A stretch of 8,264 nucleotides of DNA, from NCBI GenBank assembly GCA_900546615.1, contig URDJ01000068.1, positions 1 through 8,264 of the forward strand. Reading direction: 5' to 3'. The number at the start of each line of letters is the position of its first letter. Position 1 is the first letter of the stretch. Shown here in pieces: positions 5,679 to 8,264 of this stretch. This DNA comes from an uncultured Eubacteriales bacterium (lineage in GTDB: Bacteria > Bacillota > Clostridia > Oscillospirales > Oscillospiraceae). The notes under the pieces were generated by a model, which was not told the DNA's origin, ran no database searches, and was given only the letters and a program-made list of their open reading frames with translations. The translations under genes were made by a program, and so were the position numbers.

Positions 5679-6759
5679 ACTTGCCTGAGAGCGCAGCTTC
5701 GACATAGCGCTCGTTTGTTTTGAGCCGCTCGTCCTCCGGGGACAGTTCTATGGCCCTTTGCACCGCGTCCAGCGCCTCCCTGTACCGGCCGGTGCGGTAT
5801 AGGCCGATGGACAGATAGTCCCACGGCAGGCTGCCCCACGACTCGGCTTCGCAGATGTAGGTCCTCGGGCGCTCGGCTATCCTGAGCGCCGCGCGGCACA
5901 TGTGTACAAGCCCGTCCCAGTCACGCTCCTCGTAACATATCTTCGCCATGTCGAGGTACGGCTCGCGCAGATGCGGGGCCTCCCCTATCGCCCGCCAGAG
6001 CCACTTGCGCGCCTCATCCTTCCTTCCAAGGGCGTTCTGGCAGCGCGCGATATAGCGCATCGAAGCGCTGCGTTCGTCGGCCCAAACTGCGTTCGGCATC
6101 TTCAGATGATGCTCAAGCGTCCTTATGGCGTCCTCCCAGCGGCGATAGAAGTAGTACTCGCGGCCAAGATAGTGCATGTTGCGGTCGTCATCCGGACTTT
6201 CCGCGACGGACATCTCGAGCAGAGGCAGATACTGGCTTCTGGGCTTCGTGTCGTCCGCGCGATGGTCTAACTGTATACCCTCTATGTATATCTGCTCCAC
6301 GGGCCGTCCATCGGTACGCTCCAGCACTTCGTGTACGGGATGCGTCCAGCGCCAGCCGTGCCTCGTGTGCATGTTGTTGAGCCAGAATACGAAGCCTTCG
6401 GAGCCGTCCGGGTTGAAGTTCCAGGTATAACGGTACGCGGCGCGGACAGTGTCGGGCTTCCATGCCGCTTCAAGCAGCGCGCGCCAGCCGGGGTGGAAGT
6501 ATTCGTCCAGGTCAGTACAGACGCAGACATCAGCGTCGTCCGGCACCATTTCGAGCGAGCGGTTCCTCGCCGCGTCAAAACGCCAGGGGTCGAATACCTG
6601 CGCCTCCACCACTGCACCGGCCTCGCGCAGCAGATGCACCGTGTCGTCCTCAGAGCCTGTGTCGAGGACGTATACGGCGTCTGCTTCGCACATGGAATCC
6701 ATCCAGCGTTTAACGAACTTGCTTTCATTTTTACATATGGCATAGACGTATACCTTCAA
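5677..6759 (-). CDS. Family 2 glycosyltransferase with C-terminal TPR repeats
   Basis: This 360-aa protein has an N-terminal GT-A glycosyltransferase domain of family 2. It opens MKVYVYAICKNE, followed by the nucleotide-binding VLDTGSEDDT (31-40), the metal-binding TDLDE (82-86) and WTHPVHE (138-144). Residues about 190-350 are helical TPR-like repeats (HYLGREYYFYRRWEDAIRTL; YLSIGLYRTGRYREALDAV). This GT2-TPR plan is seen in SunS-like peptide and protein glycosyltransferases. The start is a TTG at 6759, with GGAGG (6766-6770) 6 nt upstream; the conserved strand begins right there, so no later start is acceptable. It has no signal peptide and is probably cytosolic. It follows the collagen-like gene by 57 bp in the same direction, so it probably glycosylates Thr residues of that protein, as happens to BclA in Bacillus anthracis. 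The target is inference. Confidence 0.88.
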   Translation of the reverse strand: MKVYVYAICKNESKFVKRWMDSMCEADAVYVLDTGSEDDTVHLLREAGAVVEAQVFDPWRFDAARNRSLEMVPDDADVCVCTDLDEYFHPGWRALLEAAWKPDTVRAAYRYTWNFNPDGSEGFVFWLNNMHTRHGWRWTHPVHEVLERTDGRPVEQIYIEGIQLDHRADDTKPRSQYLPLLEMSVAESPDDDRNMHYLGREYYFYRRWEDAIRTLEHHLKMPNAVWADERSASMRYIARCQNALGRKDEARKWLWRAIGEAPHLREPYLDMAKICYEERDWDGLVHMCRAALRIAERPRTYICEAESWGSLPWDYLSIGLYRTGRYREALDAVQRAIELSPEDERLKTNERYVEAALSGK

Positions 6760-6763
6760 TTTG

Positions 6764-6771
6764 CCCCTCCC
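6764..6771 (-). promoter_or_regulatory. Ribosome binding site fixing a TTG start for the glycosyltransferase
   Basis: GGGAGGGG on the minus strand contains GGAGG (6766-6770) 6 nt before TTG (6757-6759). No ATG exists before residue 20, and the conserved GT2 strand starts at residue 3, so TTG is the only sensible start. Confidence 0.75.
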
Positions 6772-6780
6772 TTCACCGGG

Positions 6781-8264
<1,484 letters not shown>

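Overview
The window looks like a piece of the chromosome of an endospore-forming, GC-rich gut-type Clostridia (Oscillospiraceae or a related family; this placement is inference). The reasons are spore-coat cotJ genes, a PPi-dependent phosphofructokinase, a clostridial class II aldolase, strong AGGAGG ribosome sites and AT-rich promoters in otherwise GC-rich coding DNA. Both edges carry what appear to be ends of IS elements: the outer 20 bp at each end (29-48 read leftward, 8158-8177 read rightward) match at 16 of 20 positions. The window may therefore be the unique DNA between two IS copies.

Layout. (1) 19-3139, minus strand: a leftward operon of class II fructose-bisphosphate aldolase (fba), a 662-aa P1B-type metal ATPase homologue in which nearly every catalytic motif is altered, and a 50-aa zinc-ribbon protein whose C-terminus seems to be cut off by the left IS end. 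(2) 3140-3247: a compact divergent promoter region. (3) 3248-4489, plus strand: PPi-dependent phosphofructokinase, ended by a strong intrinsic terminator. fba and pfp, consecutive glycolytic steps, fire from overlapping back-to-back promoters. (4) 4550-8031, minus strand: a spore-surface cluster. It holds a collagen-like protein with a Cys-rich head and a carbohydrate-binding-like insert, a GT2-TPR glycosyltransferase that probably decorates it, a fused CotJA-CotJB protein and the manganese-catalase-like CotJC. Candidate sigma-K-type promoters precede both the collagen gene and cotJ. (5) 8158-8264: the left end of an IS3-like element with a terminator hairpin and the first codons of a probable OrfA on the plus strand.

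The strongest candidates for something undescribed are the apparent pseudo-P1B-ATPase in the fba operon, the CotJA-CotJB fusion, and the collagen-like protein with its G1G-interrupted 69-bp repeats and embedded sugar-binding-like insert. No RNA genes or CRISPR arrays were seen.
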